Assembly: GCA_965220245.1 (NCBI GenBank)
Contig: CBDCPI010000008.1
Span: 186,001 to 250,000 of the forward strand
Source: CBDCPI01 sp965220245
GTDB lineage: Bacteria; Chloroflexota; Dehalococcoidia; Lucifugimonadales; UBA3495
Direction of reading: 5' to 3'
Length of the DNA stretch: 64,000 nt
This document shows positions 43,182 through 52,342 of the stretch, one piece after another. Position 1 is the first letter of the stretch, and each line of letters opens with the position of its first letter. Both the position numbers and the translations under genes were made by a program. A model generated the notes under the pieces. The model saw only the letters and a program-made list of their open reading frames with translations, ran no database searches and was not told where the DNA came from.

Positions 43182-44282
43182 ATGGAAGCCAACCATCAAC
43201 GATTTCGACACTATCTTAGTTTGGTTACTGCTCGAGCCAGGTCCGGTCTGGGAATGACGGGGTCCCGGATGCGGTCTCGCATGGACGGCATACCCCAGGT
43301 CTCGGTGGTCTGGGCTTGGAAGCACCATTTCCTCGAGATCTGTCTGATCTTGGGTTCTTATTTGGCTTACGTTCTCAGCCGCGGGGCCATTTATCCCGAC
43401 CACGGCAGCATCGGGTTGGTCAACGCGGAGCGGATCGTCACTGCGGAAAGAGCTTTGGGAGTTTTTTGGGAGCCGGTATGGCAGTCATGGGTGCTAGCCT
43501 ATGCCCAACCACTGGCCACCTTTCTGAATTGGACCTACATCTTTACCTACTGGCCGATCATTATCGTGGCAGGCTTGGTCTTGTACTTGGGAAATCGCGC
43601 CAAGTATTACTATTACCGCACCGTGGTCGCGATTAACTTGGTGTTCGCGTTACTGATCTTCATGGTGTTCCCGGTTACCTCGCCATTCAACCTTACCGGC
43701 TACTTCGTGAACACCATCCAGCAACTGGGGCCCGCGTTCTACGGCAGTCCCGAGATGGGCGCCTTCTATAACACCCACGCAGCGATGCCCAGCCTGCACT
43801 TCAGTTGGACCGTAATCTTGGGGGCCTTGTTTTTCCGCTCCTTCAAGGGCTGGTTCAAAGTGGCTGGCGTGGCCTATCCGGTGGCTACTTTCCTGGCGAT
43901 TATCATTACCGGCAACCATTTCATTCTGGATGCCGTAGTGGGCGGAATGTTGGCGGTTGCGGCCTTTGCGGTTGTGGAACTCGGCTTTCGTGGTGGGGTC
44001 TCTAGGGCAAAAACCCAGGCTGCATTGCAGTGGCGCCGCGCTTTTGGGCCGGGAAGGGAGTACCGGAAGGTCTGGCCGGGTCTGAGCCAGAGGCTCATTG
44101 GCCGGGCGCGGGCTGGTGGAATGCACTACTGGGAAGCCTGGTCCAAGCCGCGGGAGGCGCTAAGGAAAAAGGTACGGGCCAACCTTTCCCAATACCGCGG
44201 AATTTGGCTGCGTATCCAAGAGAGAAGGCCCGTGGCCTTTCGGCGGCGCCCATTTACCCGGCGAAGGACGTCCGCCTGGTAG
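43182..44282 (+). CDS. PAP2-family inositolphosphotransferase-like membrane protein (second of two)
   Basis: A 366-residue paralogue of the preceding protein, 27 nt downstream. The motifs FPVTSPFN, AAMPSLHFSW and ITGNHFILDAVVG match in order, and both share an FFWEP/VFWEP-x-WQ segment before the third helix. It has an extra Arg-rich cytoplasmic tail of about 80 residues. Tandem duplication with divergence is the simple explanation. Confidence 0.85.
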   Translation: MEANHQRFRHYLSLVTARARSGLGMTGSRMRSRMDGIPQVSVVWAWKHHFLEICLILGSYLAYVLSRGAIYPDHGSIGLVNAERIVTAERALGVFWEPVWQSWVLAYAQPLATFLNWTYIFTYWPIIIVAGLVLYLGNRAKYYYYRTVVAINLVFALLIFMVFPVTSPFNLTGYFVNTIQQLGPAFYGSPEMGAFYNTHAAMPSLHFSWTVILGALFFRSFKGWFKVAGVAYPVATFLAIIITGNHFILDAVVGGMLAVAAFAVVELGFRGGVSRAKTQAALQWRRAFGPGREYRKVWPGLSQRLIGRARAGGMHYWEAWSKPREALRKKVRANLSQYRGIWLRIQERRPVAFRRRPFTRRRTSAW

Positions 44283-44357
44283 CTTTCATTGTCTGGGGGT
44301 TGTGCGGTAGGGCGATCACAAGGGTCGCCCTTGGTGGCCGAGATGTCAAGGCTCCCA

Positions 44358-45668
44358 CTACCGTCGGCGGCCCCACATGGGGTGCCGGAAGGTAGGCGCC
44401 AAGGCCGGGTCCACCGCCACCGGCTCCGGTTGTTCGGACCGGGGGTCCGGGGATGGAGGCTCCGGCTCGGCGGGGGGCGGCGGCCGGTATACGGGGCCGG
44501 GCTTGCGTTTAGGTCCCAGGTTGCTTAGGTGCCGGGCCAGTTCGTCAAGGCTGTTCAGGTTGTGGACGGGAAGGAAGTCGTCCACATAGGGCAACGCGGC
44601 TTGCATTCCCTGGGTTAGCGGCTGGTAGCCTGGCGCACCTACCAAGGGATTCAGCCAAATTAGGCGGTGGCAGCTTCGTTGCAGCCGGGCCGTTTCCCGG
44701 GCCAGTAACTCCGGGTCACCTCGGTCCCATCCGTCAGAGATAATCAAGACCACGGCGCCGCCGTTCAACACCCGCCTCAGCCACTGGAAATTGAACGTCT
44801 TGAGCGCATGGCCGATTCGGGTGCCACCGGCCCAGTCGGGCACAGCTCGGGCCACTTCGTTAACGGTCTGGTCTACCCCTCGATGGCTCAAGTAGCGGGT
44901 GATGCGGGTGAGCCTGGTGGCGAAGAGAAATGCCTCCACACGTTCGGCATCCCTGGCTATCGAGTGGATAAAGTGGAGCAGCATACGGGTGTAGCGCTCC
45001 ATGGAGCCGCTGACATCGCAGACCAGGACCAGCGGTCTGGTCTTATCCTTCTCCCGCCGGTGAGACAATTCCAAGGGCTCGCCGCCGTACTTGAGGTTAC
45101 GGCGCAGCGTCCTTCGCAGGTCCAGGGTCTGTCCGGGGCCCGGCATCAACCGGCGGGTACGGCGTTGGCCCGGATTCCAAGAAAGCCGCTGCATCATGCG
45201 CCGGGCTTCCCGGATTTCCCCGGGAGTAAACTCGGCGAAGTCCTTTTCCCGCAGCACCTCCCGAGCGCTGTAGGTCCGGGTAAGGTCGATCCGGTCCCCT
45301 AGCCCGCTTCCATCGTCAATTCCAGCACCGTCCGGCCCTTGATCACTGCCCGGCGGCGGCGCTGCTTGGGCTTTTCGGAACCGCCTTTGCTCTCCCATGG
45401 AGCGCAAGTCGCGCCTCGCTGAACCGGACGCCGGGGTTCGCCAAAACACTTGAAAGGCTTCGTCAAACACCGGTAAATCTTGCTTCCGGTGTACTAACAG
45501 GCTGCGGGCCGCCTGATAAAAGTCTTGCTTTCGGCCCATGGGGGCATATTCGGTGGCGCGCACCAAGTCCAAGACGTTGCCCGAGCCCACATCCAGGCCG
45601 AGGGCCCGCAGCACCTCGGCGAAGAGCATCAGGTTGTGGAGAATGTAGCCGGGGGCCTCCGGCATCAA
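44358..45668 (-). CDS. VWA-domain CoxE-like protein
   Basis: A 436-residue protein with a von Willebrand A domain whose MIDAS motif is DVSGS (218-222), preceded by a long charged, Arg-rich region. The C-terminus is Pro/Glu-rich. It overlaps the MoxR gene by 4 nt. MoxR-VWA pairs act as chaperones inserting metals or cofactors into enzymes, for example CoxD/CoxE with molybdenum CO dehydrogenase. A link to the molybdoenzymes 4 kb away is speculative. Confidence 0.85.
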   Translation of the reverse strand: MMPEAPGYILHNLMLFAEVLRALGLDVGSGNVLDLVRATEYAPMGRKQDFYQAARSLLVHRKQDLPVFDEAFQVFWRTPASGSARRDLRSMGEQRRFRKAQAAPPPGSDQGPDGAGIDDGSGLGDRIDLTRTYSAREVLREKDFAEFTPGEIREARRMMQRLSWNPGQRRTRRLMPGPGQTLDLRRTLRRNLKYGGEPLELSHRREKDKTRPLVLVCDVSGSMERYTRMLLHFIHSIARDAERVEAFLFATRLTRITRYLSHRGVDQTVNEVARAVPDWAGGTRIGHALKTFNFQWLRRVLNGGAVVLIISDGWDRGDPELLARETARLQRSCHRLIWLNPLVGAPGYQPLTQGMQAALPYVDDFLPVHNLNSLDELARHLSNLGPKRKPGPVYRPPPPAEPEPPSPDPRSEQPEPVAVDPALAPTFRHPMWGRRR

Positions 45669-46621
45669 CCGCCTCCCCCGCCCCGGCCGCGGCGGGGGCC
45701 CTGGTTTCTGGCCCGGTCCAGCATGGTTTGGACCGGTTCCCCGCGCACCAGTTCGATGTCGTCTTGGTACTTGAGCATGATCCCCAGGGTATCGTCGATC
45801 ACCTGGGGGTCCAGTTGGGTCTGGTTTAAGGCCAGCAGCGCCGCGGTCCAGTCGATGGTCTCCGATATCCCGGGCACTTTGTAAAGCTCGGTCTGGCGCA
45901 GCTCTTGGATGAAACCGGTCACCTGCTCGGCCAAACGTCTAGGCGCGCCGGGGACTTTGGCGGTGACTATTTGCAACTCCTTTTGAAAATTCGGATAGTC
46001 GATCCAGCAATAGAGGCAGCGCCTCTTTAGAGCGTCGTGAATCTCCCTAGTCCGGTTAGAGGTAATAATCACGATAGGCCGGTGTACTGCCCGGAAGGTC
46101 CCTAACTCGGGAATCGTTATCTGAAAGTCCGCTAACAACTCCAACAGGAAGCCTTCGAATTCCTCGTCGGCGCGGTCCAATTCGTCGATTAGCAAGACCG
46201 GAGACTTTTCCCGGGTGGCGTCGATGGCTTGAAGTAAGGGCCGCTTGATCAGGAACTCGTCGCCGAACAAGCTGGCGGTGGCCGCCTGCCGGTCCACGTT
46301 GCCCGCCGCTTCCATTAACCGCAGCTCCAATAGCTGGCGGGCGTGGTTCCATTCGTAGACCGCGTGGTTGATGTCCAGTCCTTCGTAGCATTGGAGGCGA
46401 ATCAACTCGGTGTCGAGTCCGGCAGCCAACGCTCGGGCAATTTCGGTCTTGCCCACTCCGGCCTCACCTTCCAGAAATAGCGGGCGTTCCAAGGTCATGG
46501 CCAGAAAAATGGGCACCGCCAAGGTACGGTCGGCCACATAGCTCTGCCCTTGCAGCAGGCGTTGCACGTCATCTATCGACGCTGGAATTGCGTTAGTGGT
46601 GGTCAAGATGGAGCTCTCCAA
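45665..46621 (-). CDS. MoxR-family AAA+ ATPase
   Basis: A 318-residue ATPase. Walker A is GEAGVGKT (52-59), Walker B is VLLIDELDRADEEF, and sensor 1 is IITSNRTREIHDALKRRC. It partners with the downstream VWA protein. The substrate-enzyme is unknown. Confidence 0.9.
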   Translation of the reverse strand: MESSILTTTNAIPASIDDVQRLLQGQSYVADRTLAVPIFLAMTLERPLFLEGEAGVGKTEIARALAAGLDTELIRLQCYEGLDINHAVYEWNHARQLLELRLMEAAGNVDRQAATASLFGDEFLIKRPLLQAIDATREKSPVLLIDELDRADEEFEGFLLELLADFQITIPELGTFRAVHRPIVIITSNRTREIHDALKRRCLYCWIDYPNFQKELQIVTAKVPGAPRRLAEQVTGFIQELRQTELYKVPGISETIDWTAALLALNQTQLDPQVIDDTLGIMLKYQDDIELVRGEPVQTMLDRARNQGPRRGRGGGGG

Positions 46622-46715
46622 CTGTGCAGGTGTTCAATGGCGAGGATACACGGGTCGCCGTGCCGGTTCAGGGCAGGCACTATTGTAGCGTATGGAGCGG
46701 CTTGATGGAGTGTCA

Positions 46716-47378
46716 TCAACCGTCGAGGGCCAACATGCTGTGCAAACGGCCTTGGACCAGCCCCCGCAGGCTCACCCAGTGGTCGCCCAACGCTTCCCGT
46801 TCTTCCATCGAGAGTTGACCGTAGGTCTTGTCAAACTGGGGAAAGTACCACACGGAGAAGGCCCAGAACCCCGACTGAGGAGGCGCCACGCCGCGCCCGT
46901 CGGAGATTACCCCGGTGGCGCCGTTCACTTGCCACGAGTCCACCACGCTGTCTTGGCTGGCGATAGCCACGGCTTCGACCCAAGACGCCGCCCGCTCTGG
47001 GCCGTGATAAGGCTGCATCAACTCGAGCAAGTACTCGATGCGCCGCGCGTTATCGGCTTCCGGCCCGGCAAACCGGTGGGTGTACCGGCTCTCCCAATTG
47101 GGTCCCAACGCGGGTAACACCAGTCCGCCGTCGGAGGCGATGGCCAACGTTGAAGCAGAACCGGAGGCCGCACGGGCCCAGTCCCAAGCCTTGGCTCGGG
47201 CAATGGCCTCGTGGGTGTCGCCCGCTTCGTCGGGAATGGGACCTAGCCCAAGTTCGGAGGAGGTAACCGGGGTCAAGGGCAGGCCTTCCAGCAGCCACCG
47301 CAGGGCGGCCTGCTTGTCGGGGTTGCTGGTGCCCAACAAAATCGGCGCGCCGGGGTTAAGGCGGGGCGGCGGTGGCAT
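46716..47378 (-). CDS. Ham1/RdgB-like non-canonical purine NTP pyrophosphatase
   Basis: A 220-residue ITPase-fold protein. The active-site T-S-N-P-D-K stretch (LLGTSNPDKQ), ASDGGLVLPAL (canonical form SDSGL) and late GVAPPQSGFWAF are recognisable but divergent. Canonical members hydrolyse dITP and XTP to prevent misincorporation. Because several conserved positions differ, another nucleotide may be the substrate. It lies 18 nt downstream of the MFS gene. Confidence 0.7.
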   Translation of the reverse strand: MPPPPRLNPGAPILLGTSNPDKQAALRWLLEGLPLTPVTSSELGLGPIPDEAGDTHEAIARAKAWDWARAASGSASTLAIASDGGLVLPALGPNWESRYTHRFAGPEADNARRIEYLLELMQPYHGPERAASWVEAVAIASQDSVVDSWQVNGATGVISDGRGVAPPQSGFWAFSVWYFPQFDKTYGQLSMEEREALGDHWVSLRGLVQGRLHSMLALDG

Positions 47379-47396
47379 GGGGCAGAGGGGTTTCCT

Positions 47397-48845
47397 CTAG
47401 TCCACTCCCGCCAAGGGTTCCAGGGTCGCCGCGCGCAGGGCGGCCACCCGAGCCGCGGCGGCACTGGTCTGGGCTTCCTCGGGAAGGGAGTCCTCCCAAT
47501 CGGGGATGAGCACCCGGTCGCTGGGGGCCAACGTCAGCACCACCAGTACTCCCGTTAGGCTGAATCCGATGGACATAATTAGCACCGGGGTAAAGGTAGC
47601 GGTCACAAAGATTACGAAGCCAGCCAGAGCGGTCGCTACCGCATGACCCAACATGGCGCCGGTCATCTCAAAGCCGTAGAAGGTGCCAATTGGCCCGGTG
47701 CCGAAGTACTGGCGGTTCACCACCGGGTAGGCTGACATCTCCCCGCCGAAGCCGGTCCCAAAGAGGACCGCGAACAAGTAGAAGGCCCAAGGGTCGCTGG
47801 CCCCGAATAAGACGAGGACGGTTAGCCCTTGAATGCCTAGAGCCACAGCCATGGCCGGCTTGCCGCCGATTCGCTCGGCCACGATGGGGGTGATGAAACG
47901 GCTGGCGATACTGAATATGTTGATCAGGCTCAGAATGAAAGCCGCCGCCGTCAGGCTGATCCCTTGCTCCACGGCTATGGGAATAGAGTAGATGAGGATG
48001 ATCCCGTGCCCGGCGCAACCCAGGCTGTGTATCAGGGGAAGGTTCCAGAATTCCTTGGTCTTCCGGATGTGCTGGTTAAATACCTTGAGGCGGAGTAACT
48101 CTTGGGGCTTGCTCCATTCGACTTCAGGAGGGTCGTCTTCTCGGACCCCGTAGGGTCTAATGCCCATATCCGCGGGACGGTTGCGGACAAAGGGGACCAC
48201 CACTAAGATCAGCACCCCGCCGACCAGCCCCAAAGTCCAGAAGGTCGTTTGCCAGCCAAAATTCTCCAGCAATGCCCCTACCGCCGGCGCTATGGCCGCG
48301 GCTCCCAGGCCTCCGGCGGCCCATAACAACCCAACGGCCAAGCCCAACCGCTTTCGGAACCACCCGTTAACCGCGGATATCATCGGGACCATGGCGATGG
48401 ACTGGGTGGCTGCCAGCATTACACCGAACACTAGGAAAAAGTGCCAGATTTCTGAAATCATGCCCAGCAACAACATGCTGGAGGCAAAGAGGGCGCCACT
48501 GGCGGCTATCATGATGCGGGGACCGTAGCGGTCGGCCAACCAGCCGCACAGCGGGGCGGTAATCGCTCCGACCAGATAGTAGGTCGCTAGACCCGCGCCG
48601 ATGCTGCCCATGCCCCAGCCGAAGCCCCCATTGGCGTCGTTGAGGGGAGCTACCATGATGCCGGCAGCCATACCGATGGACTGGCCCACTATCTGGACAA
48701 CCGCCAATACGGCCAGAATCACCCAGCTATAGTGGAACCCGCCGGAGAAGTTCAGCGACCTAAGCGCCGGATAATTCCACAGGGACAAGGCAATGATCAC
48801 CGCCCCGGCAGCGATCAGAATTATTGGCGCACTGACTGGCATCAT
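47397..48845 (-). CDS. MFS transporter, oxalate/formate antiporter (OFA)-like
   Basis: A 482-residue carrier with about 12 membrane helices. GWLADRYGPRIMIAASG is the motif A loop after helix 2, and GGFGWGMGSIGAGLATYYLVGAITAP is the region before it. The family moves small carboxylates; the substrate is not known. A cytoplasmic insert lies between helices 6 and 7. Confidence 0.82.
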   Translation of the reverse strand: MMPVSAPIILIAAGAVIIALSLWNYPALRSLNFSGGFHYSWVILAVLAVVQIVGQSIGMAAGIMVAPLNDANGGFGWGMGSIGAGLATYYLVGAITAPLCGWLADRYGPRIMIAASGALFASSMLLLGMISEIWHFFLVFGVMLAATQSIAMVPMISAVNGWFRKRLGLAVGLLWAAGGLGAAAIAPAVGALLENFGWQTTFWTLGLVGGVLILVVVPFVRNRPADMGIRPYGVREDDPPEVEWSKPQELLRLKVFNQHIRKTKEFWNLPLIHSLGCAGHGIILIYSIPIAVEQGISLTAAAFILSLINIFSIASRFITPIVAERIGGKPAMAVALGIQGLTVLVLFGASDPWAFYLFAVLFGTGFGGEMSAYPVVNRQYFGTGPIGTFYGFEMTGAMLGHAVATALAGFVIFVTATFTPVLIMSIGFSLTGVLVVLTLAPSDRVLIPDWEDSLPEEAQTSAAAARVAALRAATLEPLAGVD

Positions 48846-48962
48846 CGGCTCACTCGCGGCGTGGCATTAACTTGGGCGTCAGGCCGAAAAGCAGGTGTGT
48901 GTTTAGTGCTAATGAGTGTTTCGTCCTTAAGGTGTTTGGGTCTAGTCTGCTCCCTGAGGGGA

Positions 48963-49163
48963 TTACCCGGCCCGGATTATCTGGACCACCAGAGCGGCGA
49001 TGATACCGCCGCCGACGGCCCAAGACGCCAGAAATAGCCAGTCTATCCTAGCGTTAAGGTCCCGTTGCCCCTCCCGTAGTTCCTGAAGCCCGGCATCCAA
49101 GCGGCTGTTGGTTGCCCGGAGTTCTTCGCGGATGTCTTGGATTCCCTGGGCCAGGGTCCCCAC
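48963..49163 (-). CDS. Small coiled-coil protein with a C-terminal membrane helix
   Basis: A 66-residue protein. Residues 1-40 form a heptad-like coiled coil (IREELRATNSRLDAGLQELR), and residues 42-63 a membrane helix (WLFLASWAVGGGIIAALVVQ). GTG 49163 is preceded by AAGGA; the frame is open further upstream without a standard start. It is adjacent to the molybdoenzyme cluster on the same strand. Function unknown. Confidence 0.55.
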   Translation of the reverse strand: MGTLAQGIQDIREELRATNSRLDAGLQELREGQRDLNARIDWLFLASWAVGGGIIAALVVQIIRAG

Positions 49164-49224
49164 CTGTCCTTCCAGCCGCCCCAGCCGGAATTCGTCGGAC
49201 CCGGTCGCCGTTGTCGTCGCGGCA

Positions 49225-49515
49225 TTAGTGGAACGGGCAGGCTTTTAGGAAAGCATTGCCCCACCAGCTAGCGTCTTGTTCGGTCCCGGCGCCCTCGTCA
49301 TCGGTGCTCCCCGGCAGGTCCGTTTTAGCCTGGCCGGACTCACCCGTTTCACTACCGGGCGCGACCGTCGCGCCAGCGAACCCGAAGTACAGGCCCCGGT
49401 CTTCATCGCTGACCGCAGCAGCGGCAGCCCAAGCGCCAAAGAAGATAATCAGGAACACTACCACGGACACCACCACCAGAAAGGTGGCGGGTACTGGCAG
49501 CCGGCGAATAATCAA
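49225..49515 (-). CDS. Small membrane protein next to a sulfite oxidase-like gene
   Basis: A 96-residue protein with one N-terminal membrane helix (FLVVVSVVVFLIIFFGAWAA) and an acidic, Gly/Ser-rich outer segment ending ACPFH. Its ATG directly abuts the stop of the molybdoenzyme at 49516, so the two are coupled. No heme motif. It could anchor the soluble oxidase, but that is inference. Confidence 0.6.
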   Translation of the reverse strand: MIIRRLPVPATFLVVVSVVVFLIIFFGAWAAAAAVSDEDRGLYFGFAGATVAPGSETGESGQAKTDLPGSTDDEGAGTEQDASWWGNAFLKACPFH

Positions 49516-50622
49516 CTAGCTCACCTCTACATCTAGGGGGAACACCATGTTGTTCCCGTACCCGCGCCCGTCCCACTTGTTGGGGAACTCCATCGGCTGG
49601 GTTTCTCCCTTATTGTTGGTGGCCCGGGACATCAGTGTGTAGCGGCCCGGACCGGAGGGTTGCCACCGGTACTCCCAACGATACCACGAATAGCCGGAAT
49701 TGGGGTGCAGTACGTCGACCGGACTCCAAGACTGTCCCCCATCGGTGCTGATATCGACCTTCACCACCTGGTCCTCGCCGGACCAAGCCGCCCCGGCCAA
49801 AGTGTAGCCGCTGGCGGGGATAACTTCCCCGGGCGCCGGGTTGGTGATGATGGACTTGACCCTCATCTTGGTGATGTAGGTGTAGGGGATTGGCGATCCC
49901 GGCTCATTGGCAGTCATGTACCGTTCGGTCATGTAGAAGCCTTTGAACTCGTGGTCCAAGACGTGAATTCCCACCAGCCACTTAACCGAATTCATGCCGT
50001 ACCAGCCCGACACCAGCAAGCGCAGCGGAAAGCCGTGCTGTTGCGGCAGAGGCTCCCCGTTCATTTCGTAAGCCAGCAGCGTGTCGGGGTGGGTCGCTTT
50101 GGCTATGGGAAGGCTGCGTTCATAGGTGACCTCGGACGGGTCTCCCACCACTTCGTCGGGACCGTGGTCGGCCCCCTCAAACATCACCTCCACCGCCGAG
50201 GACTTCACCCCGGCTTTGGCCAGCACGTCGGCCAAAGAGACGCCGGCCCACTCGGCGTTGCCCATAATCCCGTGGCCTTTGATTTGCTCCATCGCCGCGT
50301 TGATGCGCAGCGACTTGGTGTAGTATTCCGGGACCGGGCTGTTGCCGCAGCACTCGAAAGTTACCTGGAACCGCTTTTGGGGCAGTTCCTTCAGCTCCGC
50401 GTAAGAGAGGCTCAGCGGCCGCTCCACTTCACCGTCTACCACCAGCCGGTAGCTGTCGGCGTCGATTTGGGGAGAGTCTTTCCAGTGGTTCCGGACGTAG
50501 TACAGGTCGTTGGGAACGATGTTCTCCTGAAGCACTTGGGGAGGCGTGGCAAACGTCCGCAGCCCGACGTTGGTGGGAATAAGCTGGGGCTTGACCTTCG
50601 TCACGACTTGTTGAGTTGCCAT
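49516..50622 (-). CDS. Sulfite oxidase-family molybdopterin enzyme (first copy)
   Basis: A 368-residue Moco-binding protein plus C-terminal Ig-like dimerisation domain (GEVIPASGYTLAGAAWSG, DISTDGGQSW). The molybdenum-ligand cysteine is C91 in FECCGNSP. No Tat or Sec signal, no heme domain, so probably cytoplasmic unless exported with a partner. Most relatives oxidise sulfite; other oxoacids are possible. Clustered with a rhodanese, a cupin and a second copy. Confidence 0.88.
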   Translation of the reverse strand: MATQQVVTKVKPQLIPTNVGLRTFATPPQVLQENIVPNDLYYVRNHWKDSPQIDADSYRLVVDGEVERPLSLSYAELKELPQKRFQVTFECCGNSPVPEYYTKSLRINAAMEQIKGHGIMGNAEWAGVSLADVLAKAGVKSSAVEVMFEGADHGPDEVVGDPSEVTYERSLPIAKATHPDTLLAYEMNGEPLPQQHGFPLRLLVSGWYGMNSVKWLVGIHVLDHEFKGFYMTERYMTANEPGSPIPYTYITKMRVKSIITNPAPGEVIPASGYTLAGAAWSGEDQVVKVDISTDGGQSWSPVDVLHPNSGYSWYRWEYRWQPSGPGRYTLMSRATNNKGETQPMEFPNKWDGRGYGNNMVFPLDVEVS

Positions 50623-50650
50623 AAGGTCCTCCTAAACTAATCTAAGTTGA

Positions 50651-51001
50651 CTATTCCAAAAAGTCGGTGTCCAGCTCACCCGCAGGATAGGTGACCATGA
50701 ACTGCGCCGGGACCCAGAGGGAGTTTATCAATTTGTGGGGCGTGCCCGGAGGGGCCAGCAAGGTGCAGCCGGAACGAACTGTGCTTACCTCGTCCCCCAG
50801 TACCACTTGGACCGCCCCGCCGGTTACCGTGATAGCCATATCCACGGGATGGGTATGCAAGCGGCCCGCGTAACCGGGATGGAGCTCTACTTCCTTGATG
50901 GTCAACGAAGCAGCGCCAACCTCAGCCGATACCAGGGTCCGTTCGCAATGCCGCTCTATTACCGGCGGCATCGGGACCTCGGTGTGCTCGATTATGGGCA
51001 T
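50651..51001 (-). CDS. Small cupin-domain protein
   Basis: A 116-residue single cupin. The metal motif 1 region reads HPGYAGRLHTHPVDMAITVTGG is present as two pieces (LHTHPVDMAI and TGGAVQVVLGDE), and motif 2 is LAPPGTPHKLIN. It lies between the two sulfite oxidase-like genes. Possibly a regulator or small-molecule dioxygenase; no substrate can be named. Confidence 0.8.
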   Translation of the reverse strand: MPIIEHTEVPMPPVIERHCERTLVSAEVGAASLTIKEVELHPGYAGRLHTHPVDMAITVTGGAVQVVLGDEVSTVRSGCTLLAPPGTPHKLINSLWVPAQFMVTYPAGELDTDFLE

Positions 51002-51063
51002 CGCTTCCTCCCGGGGCCTGTCAACTCCGGCCCTTACCTAGACGCCGGGTCACCTTGGCGCTT

Positions 51064-52257
51064 CTATTCTACAGTAATGTCGTAGCCGACGATGGCGCTG
51101 AAATTCTTCCGCATATTATTATACCGGGGCTCGCGGGACTGTACCCGCCCGGCGGCGTCGGTTGCCCGCGACATCACACTGTACTTGCCGGGCGTTGCAG
51201 CCTCCCATACATAAGACCAGCGGACCCACATCCACCGGTCAATGGGCTCTTCCAAGCGGGCAGAATGCCAAGTGTCGCCGCCGTCGACGCTAACCTCCAC
51301 TTGGGTGATGGTCCCGCCGCCGCTCCAAGCGTAACCACGCACTACGTGTTGGCCCTTTGGCAGCGTGGCGGTGTTGTCGTTGGGCTGGGTGACTATGGAC
51401 TTGACCCCAATAGTGGTGATCAACTCTTTGTTGGGGTCGTCGGGCGAGTCCCCGTAGTAGTAGAAGTTGTAGTGGTACCAGCAGTCGGGCTCGTGGTCTA
51501 AAACCTCCAGCTTCCACAGCCACTTCACCGACCAGTTTCCGGACCATCCGGGGACCAGCAAGCGTACCGGAGCGCCGTGCAAGTGCTCCAAACGCTTTCC
51601 GTTTTGGGCTACCGCCAGGAGGGTGTCGGGATGGAGCGCCTTCTCTATGGGCAAGCCCTTGTCGTAGAAGAAGGGATCGGTGCCGGGTTCCGCCGTGGCG
51701 GGGACGCCCTTGTCCCACCCTTCGGCCCGGACGTGGGTGGCCCTACCGGTAAGGCCGACGTCGTTCAATACCGCTGCCAAGGGAACGCCCGTCCATTCGC
51801 TGGCGCTGAGAATCATGCACTCTTGGGTCCGGGAAGGTTTCGATCCTTCCCCTTTGAAATACTCAAAGTAGGTGGCGTCGCTGCCGGAACATTCCATGAC
51901 GGTCCGGACCGTGCGGCCGGGATAACGCCGCAACTGGTCGTAGGTAAGCTCCAGCGGCTGCTTCACCTCACCGGTTACGGTGAGGGCCCACCTCTCCGGG
52001 GGGACCACATCCGGCACCGCGAAGTGTTGGACCACATAATGGAGTTCAGTGGGGGTCATGAGACCCTCCAACTCGGTTACCGGGGCGCGGACCCTCGTGG
52101 TCCGCCCGTCTTCGTCCAACAGAGTAACGGCCTGCAACTCCTTGCTGGGCCAACCGTACCAACTGCCTCCTCCGGAACGGCCGGGGTTCCAAGGATCGCC
52201 TTTCGGGCCCTCCATGCGCAGAAAGTCGGGGGTGGCGCTTTCTTGCTGCGTGGCCAT
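51064..52257 (-). CDS. Sulfite oxidase-family molybdopterin enzyme (second copy)
   Basis: A 397-residue paralogue of the 49516 protein. The Moco cysteine is C123 in VMECSGSD, and the C-terminal dimerisation domain contains VSVDGGDTW. An N-terminal extension of about 60 residues distinguishes it. Both begin MATQQ. Substrate probably sulfite or a related oxoacid. It follows the rhodanese gene by 85 nt. Confidence 0.88.
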   Translation of the reverse strand: MATQQESATPDFLRMEGPKGDPWNPGRSGGGSWYGWPSKELQAVTLLDEDGRTTRVRAPVTELEGLMTPTELHYVVQHFAVPDVVPPERWALTVTGEVKQPLELTYDQLRRYPGRTVRTVMECSGSDATYFEYFKGEGSKPSRTQECMILSASEWTGVPLAAVLNDVGLTGRATHVRAEGWDKGVPATAEPGTDPFFYDKGLPIEKALHPDTLLAVAQNGKRLEHLHGAPVRLLVPGWSGNWSVKWLWKLEVLDHEPDCWYHYNFYYYGDSPDDPNKELITTIGVKSIVTQPNDNTATLPKGQHVVRGYAWSGGGTITQVEVSVDGGDTWHSARLEEPIDRWMWVRWSYVWEAATPGKYSVMSRATDAAGRVQSREPRYNNMRKNFSAIVGYDITVE

Positions 52258-52342
52258 GGATTGTCCCTCCCTATCTTGTTTTGCTGCGCCCCACGGGCCA
52301 GACTTGATGATGGGTTACCGGGGTTAAACCAACTACGGGAAG

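Noticed and set aside
48963..49264. Alternative 73-codon frame overlapping the small coiled-coil protein
   Set aside because: It lacks the heptad pattern and membrane helix of the competing frame and has Arg/Pro-rich shadow composition.
49660..50640. 326-codon open frame antisense to the first sulfite oxidase-like gene
   Set aside because: Shadow of a well-supported molybdoenzyme gene.
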